Assembly (NCBI GenBank): GCA_039192165.1
Contig: JBCCXD010000009.1
Span: 1 to 64,000, forward strand
DNA length: 64,000 nucleotides
Reading direction: 5' to 3'
Source of the DNA: Dinoroseobacter sp039192165
GTDB lineage: Bacteria; Pseudomonadota; Alphaproteobacteria; Rhodobacterales; Rhodobacteraceae
Part shown: positions 61,060-64,000 of the stretch, in pieces
Position numbering within the stretch: the stretch's first letter is position 1
How the letters are laid out: each line of letters starts with the position of its first letter
Program-made: the position numbers and the translations under genes
Notes under the pieces: generated by a model
What the model was told of the DNA's origin: nothing
The model's input: the letters and a program-made list of their open reading frames with translations, nothing else
Database searches by the model: none

Positions 61060-62342
61060 CCATCCTCTGGCCCGAACACCTGTTGGCCGCCGACAAAGGT
61101 GCGCAGAACCCGGCCTTGCATACGAGCCCCGTCAAAAGGCGTGTTTTTTGATTTCGATTTCAGTTTGAACCTGTCGAGCACAAAGGGTGCATCCGGGTCG
61201 AAAAGGACCAAATCGGCGGGCGCCTCCACCGACAATCGTCCACCATCCAGCCCAAGCCGTTGCGCAGGATTAAGGGAAAGCGCGCGCCACAGCTTAGGCA
61301 AGCTGAGATCGCTGTTGTGGATGAGGCGCATGGCCGCTGGCAGGAGCGTTTCGAGAGCGACCGCCCCCGAGGCAGCTTCTTCGAAAGGCAGCCGCTTGCT
61401 TTCTTCGTCCTGCGGTGTGTGCATCGAGGAGATCACATCAATCAGACCCTGACCAACAGCCTCTATCGCCGCTTGCCGGTCTTCTTCCGATCGTAGAGGA
61501 GGCTTGACTTTGAAGAAGGTGCGATACTCGCCAACATCGAACTCGTTGAGGGTCAGGTGATGGATCGAAACGCCGGCCGAAACATCGAGTCCGGCACTTT
61601 TCGCCCGGGAAAGCGCGGGCAGAGCATGTGCGGTTGTGATCTGGTCGGCGTGATACCGCACGCCGGACATTTCTGCCAAGGCGAGGTCGCGCTCCAGTCC
61701 CATACGCTCGGCCATTGGAGAAACCGAAGGCAGACCGCGCAGTGTTGCGAACTTGCCAGAAGTGACCGTGGCGCCTGCGCTTAGTCCGGGGTCTTGGGGG
61801 TGTGCAATCACCAGTGCGCCCAGGCTTGCAGCGTAGCTCAGCGCCCGTGCAAGCACCTTTGGGTTCTCTACGACCGAGTCACCATCGGAAAATGCAACCG
61901 CTCCAGCATCCAAAAGGAACCCCATTTCAACCATCTCGCGGCCCGCGCGGGATTTTGTGAGGGCCGCCATCGGTGCAATACGTGCGGGGCAGACGCCCGC
62001 GGCGCGACGCATCACAAACTCGAGCGTTTCCGGGTTGTCTATTGCGGGCGCGGTGTCCGGTCGGATCACCATTGTGGTCACGCCTCCCGCGACCGCCGCG
62101 CGCCCTGCGGTTTTGAAGCTTTCTTTGTGGCGCTCGCCCGGCTCGCCAACCTTTACCCCGATATCCACTATCCCGGGGGCGAGGTACTTTCCTGCGCAGT
62201 CGATGGTGGGGATATCAGGAGCCGGATCACCAGGGCTAAGTTTGGCGGCGATTGCGCCGTTTCGGACTATTAGACCGCCGTGGGTCTCTTCCTCCCGCTC
62301 CGGGTCGATCATACGCGTATTCACAAGCGCAAATTCGGTCAT
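61056..62342 (-). CDS. pyrC: Dihydroorotase homologue lacking the metal-site residues
   Basis: 428 aa with the amidohydrolase fold of the type that accompanies pyrB (KYLAPGIVDIGVKVGEPG at 52-69). In active dihydroorotases this motif is D-x-H-x-H-x-R-x-PG; here the two His are Gly62 and Lys64 and the Arg is Gly66. The catalytic Asp region (normally DHAPH) reads SSMHTPQDE. VIAHPQDPG and HADQITTAH keep some His. It is therefore probably an inactive structural partner of aspartate transcarbamoylase, like the PyrC' proteins of Pseudomonas. A genuine PyrC should be encoded elsewhere. Confidence 0.9.
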   Translation of the reverse strand: MTEFALVNTRMIDPEREEETHGGLIVRNGAIAAKLSPGDPAPDIPTIDCAGKYLAPGIVDIGVKVGEPGERHKESFKTAGRAAVAGGVTTMVIRPDTAPAIDNPETLEFVMRRAAGVCPARIAPMAALTKSRAGREMVEMGFLLDAGAVAFSDGDSVVENPKVLARALSYAASLGALVIAHPQDPGLSAGATVTSGKFATLRGLPSVSPMAERMGLERDLALAEMSGVRYHADQITTAHALPALSRAKSAGLDVSAGVSIHHLTLNEFDVGEYRTFFKVKPPLRSEEDRQAAIEAVGQGLIDVISSMHTPQDEESKRLPFEEAASGAVALETLLPAAMRLIHNSDLSLPKLWRALSLNPAQRLGLDGGRLSVEAPADLVLFDPDAPFVLDRFKLKSKSKNTPFDGARMQGRVLRTFVGGQQVFGPEDG

Positions 62343-62917
62343 TGAGGATCTCCGGACAGGGCGAGAAGGACTGCAGCGGCCGCAAAAAGAGCACCGCCAA
62401 CAATCAGCGCTACAAATCCACTCCCGAGGCGGCGGGAGGGGGCGGTTACGTTTGTCTGAACTCCCGGCATAGCTGTGCCGCCTGGGTCAGGTAGAGGCAT
62501 AGAGCTCGGGGAAACGGCCTGCTCGGTCGGGTAGGTACCGATCAGAGTCAACGCGGCTCCGGGAGACAGAGTTGCCGCTTTGCCGCCAAAAGCGGCAGAA
62601 AGCACTATCATCACAGAGCCCTCCAAGGCGTCGAGACGTGCCCGATCATCCCGCAAGACATCCTCACGCACTTCAAGCGCCTGGGTGAGGTACTGCGACA
62701 GTCCCAGGTCGCTTACATCTTTGGTAGGGAAAACTTCGACGTAAGCAGCATCAATGATGTGGGTACCCAAAAGCTCCGCAATCATGTCAGGCGCGAGCTG
62801 AGAGCTTTCGTTTTCAAGACGGCTTAGGAACGTCTGACGAAGATCGGCTACAGGCGCCCCGCTGTTCACCGCGAAGACGCGGACACGCTCTTTTTCAAAG
62901 GCAGACACCTCGATCAT
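62339..62917 (-). CDS. Tail-anchored protein of unknown function in the pyrB operon
   Basis: 192 aa. A cytoplasmic N-terminal domain (VRVFAVNSGAPVADLRQTFLS...) and one C-terminal membrane helix (FVALIVGGALFAAAAVLLAL) at residues 167-187. No known family. Overlaps the genes on both sides by 4 bp, so it is translated together with pyrB and pyrC. It is one of two such proteins between pyrB and pyrC in this group. Confidence 0.75.
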   Translation of the reverse strand: MIEVSAFEKERVRVFAVNSGAPVADLRQTFLSRLENESSQLAPDMIAELLGTHIIDAAYVEVFPTKDVSDLGLSQYLTQALEVREDVLRDDRARLDALEGSVMIVLSAAFGGKAATLSPGAALTLIGTYPTEQAVSPSSMPLPDPGGTAMPGVQTNVTAPSRRLGSGFVALIVGGALFAAAAVLLALSGDPQ

Positions 62918-63318
62918 CTATGCACCAGTGCAACGGCAGTCTCTATCTCGGTGCGCGTGGTTTCAACGTCATCGAGATACTTAATCAGGTGCTTGTCTCC
63001 GGTCGTGGTAATAACTTGTACCGCCCCGCCCAAGGTGCGCACCGTCTTTATCTGGTCGAGGTCCATTTTGCGCCATCCAGGGCCTTCGAGCCTTTTTTCG
63101 GTCAGTACCCATTCTACGGCGAGCTCCTCCGAAGAAAGATACCACGCCCGCAGAGCGATCGCAGCCAACCCACCGACCGCGCCGGTCCAGGCATGTGGGT
63201 TGCCCATCGCCCACAACACGCCCATTCCAATTGCCATCGCAAGTGCCGCCATGATGGTGTAGGCGCGGATATAGGCCTGTCGGCTGGGTCTGAATATGAT
63301 TTCTTGCGCGTCCGTCAT
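62914..63318 (-). CDS. Membrane protein of unknown function, PH-like, in the pyrB operon
   Basis: 134 aa. Two hydrophobic segments at residues 18-36 and 44-60, followed by a beta-rich soluble part (VEWVLTEKRLEGPG, DLDQIKTVRTLGGAVQVI) that resembles a bacterial PH or YdbS-type domain. Function unknown. Overlaps pyrB and the next gene by 4 bp each. Confidence 0.72.
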   Translation of the reverse strand: MTDAQEIIFRPSRQAYIRAYTIMAALAMAIGMGVLWAMGNPHAWTGAVGGLAAIALRAWYLSSEELAVEWVLTEKRLEGPGWRKMDLDQIKTVRTLGGAVQVITTTGDKHLIKYLDDVETTRTEIETAVALVHR

Positions 63319-64000
63319 ACCAAAACCCCAGGCGTCTCAGTCGCCCGGTTCTGTGCCAGAAGGTCCATCGCTGCCATGCGAACCGCAACGCCCATTTCAA
63401 CCTGATCCTGTATAACGGAGCGGTTGATGTCATCGGCCAGCGTGCCGTCAATTTCGACACCCCGGTTCATTGGACCGGGGTGCATTACAATGGCGTCGGG
63501 CTTGGCATAGGCCAGTTTCTCGGAATCAAGACCGTAGCGATGGTAGTACTCGCGTTCTGACGGGATGAAGCCGCCGTCCATGCGCTCTCGCTGTAACCTA
63601 AGCATCATGACCACATCGACCCCGTCGAGGCCCTTGCGCATGTCTTCATAGACCTCAACGCCGAGTTCGCCGACCTGTGACGGCATTAAAGTTCTGGGGC
63701 CAACCAGGCGAATGCGGTTTTCCATTTTGCCGAGTAGCAGGATGTTCGAACGGGCCACGCGCGAATGCGCAATATCACCACAGATCGCAATGTTCAGTCG
63801 ATGGAGTTTACCCTTGGCGCGCCGGATCGTCAGCGCGTCGAGCAGGGCTTGCGTCGGATGTTCGTGTCGGCCGTCACCTGCATTGAGCACTGCGCAATTC
63901 ACTTTTTGCGCCAGCAGATCGACAGCCCCCGAATGCGGATGCCGCACGACCAACAGGTCCGGGTGCATCGCGTTGAGGGTCAGGGCTGTGTCAATCAGCG
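63315..64000 (-). CDS. pyrB: Aspartate carbamoyltransferase catalytic subunit, C-terminal part (runs off the window)
   Basis: The last 228 codons are present; the N-terminus lies beyond 64000. It makes N-carbamoyl-L-aspartate in pyrimidine synthesis. Motifs: HPHSGAVDLLAQ, GDGRHEHPTQALLDALTI, ICGDIAHSRVARSNI, MMLRLQRERM and VMHPGPMNRGVEID (the carbamoyl- and aspartate-binding loops). First known gene of the pyrB-x-x-pyrC-plsY operon, joined by 4-bp overlaps throughout. No regulatory subunit pyrI is here. Confidence 0.97.
   Translation of the reverse strand, partial: LIDTALTLNAMHPDLLVVRHPHSGAVDLLAQKVNCAVLNAGDGRHEHPTQALLDALTIRRAKGKLHRLNIAICGDIAHSRVARSNILLLGKMENRIRLVGPRTLMPSQVGELGVEVYEDMRKGLDGVDVVMMLRLQRERMDGGFIPSEREYYHRYGLDSEKLAYAKPDAIVMHPGPMNRGVEIDGTLADDINRSVIQDQVEMGVAVRMAAMDLLAQNRATETPGVLV

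Overview
The window is a chromosomal segment of an alphaproteobacterium, most likely a Rhodobacteraceae (Roseobacter-group) member. I base this on gene content and order: a CcrM start next to rnhB with GANTC sites, DUF3576-leuS-holA, an Asp/Gly-rich alphaproteobacterial porin, a DUF2125 protein, pgsA-moaD-moaE, an frc fructose-uptake cluster, and pyrB-x-x-pyrC-plsY joined by 4-bp overlaps. Almost all of it is ordinary core genome. Genes are packed tightly, with many ATGA/GTGA overlaps and several convergent pairs that share their stop codons. I see no rRNA, tRNA, IS element or CRISPR array.

Layout. 1-9190: ccrM start, rnhB, a small exported protein, a membrane-anchored winged-helix protein, a crotonase-like protein and an SDR, a DUF2125 protein, a pmbA-like gene, an inositol-phosphatase-family gene, HNH and a flavoprotein. 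9187-14820: holA, leuS, a DUF3576 lipoprotein, and a porin with a strong terminator. 14846-23356: a YggS-like protein, a polar amino-acid ABC transporter lacking its ATPase, a candidate small RNA, an OmpR-type regulator, ribA, an L,D-transpeptidase, exonuclease III, a YbbN-like thioredoxin, a LON-N protein and Trm112. 23457-35923: a UbiH-type hydroxylase, an amidase, an aminotransferase, ftsK, lolA, a lytic transglycosylase, an AEC transporter, hspQ, a rhodanese, a GGT, and an anti-sigma/STAS pair. 36032-43987: thiolase, fRMsr, LysE, RluA, pgsA-moaD-moaE, a long non-coding stretch with a candidate structured RNA, DUF2189 and sbmA. 44620-51472: the frcR/frcBCAK cluster, then an aldo/keto reductase and a SnoaL-like protein. 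51561-64000: two peptidoglycan enzymes, an OmpA-family pair, ubiA, rsmE, gshA, DUF805, plsY, a dihydroorotase homologue, two small proteins and the C-terminal part of pyrB.

The most interesting signal is not a protein. Between moaE and the DUF2189 gene, the minus strand carries about 375 nt of purine-rich, non-coding sequence. It contains two 28-nt hairpins of identical architecture: a 4-bp stem, a GUG/GUG internal loop, a 5-bp stem and a GAAA tetraloop. Their stems differ by pair-preserving changes that work only on the minus strand. The sequence ends in a textbook intrinsic terminator. I cannot assign it to RNase P RNA, tmRNA or another class I know. A second candidate sRNA lies at 17.85-17.95 kb and presents an anti-Shine-Dalgarno CUCCCU loop.

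Other points worth checking: the PyrC homologue beside pyrB lacks the HxH metal site and the catalytic Asp; the crotonase-like protein lacks both catalytic Glu positions; lptE is absent between leuS and holA; and a long inverted repeat between frcR and frcB overlaps -35 elements on both strands.
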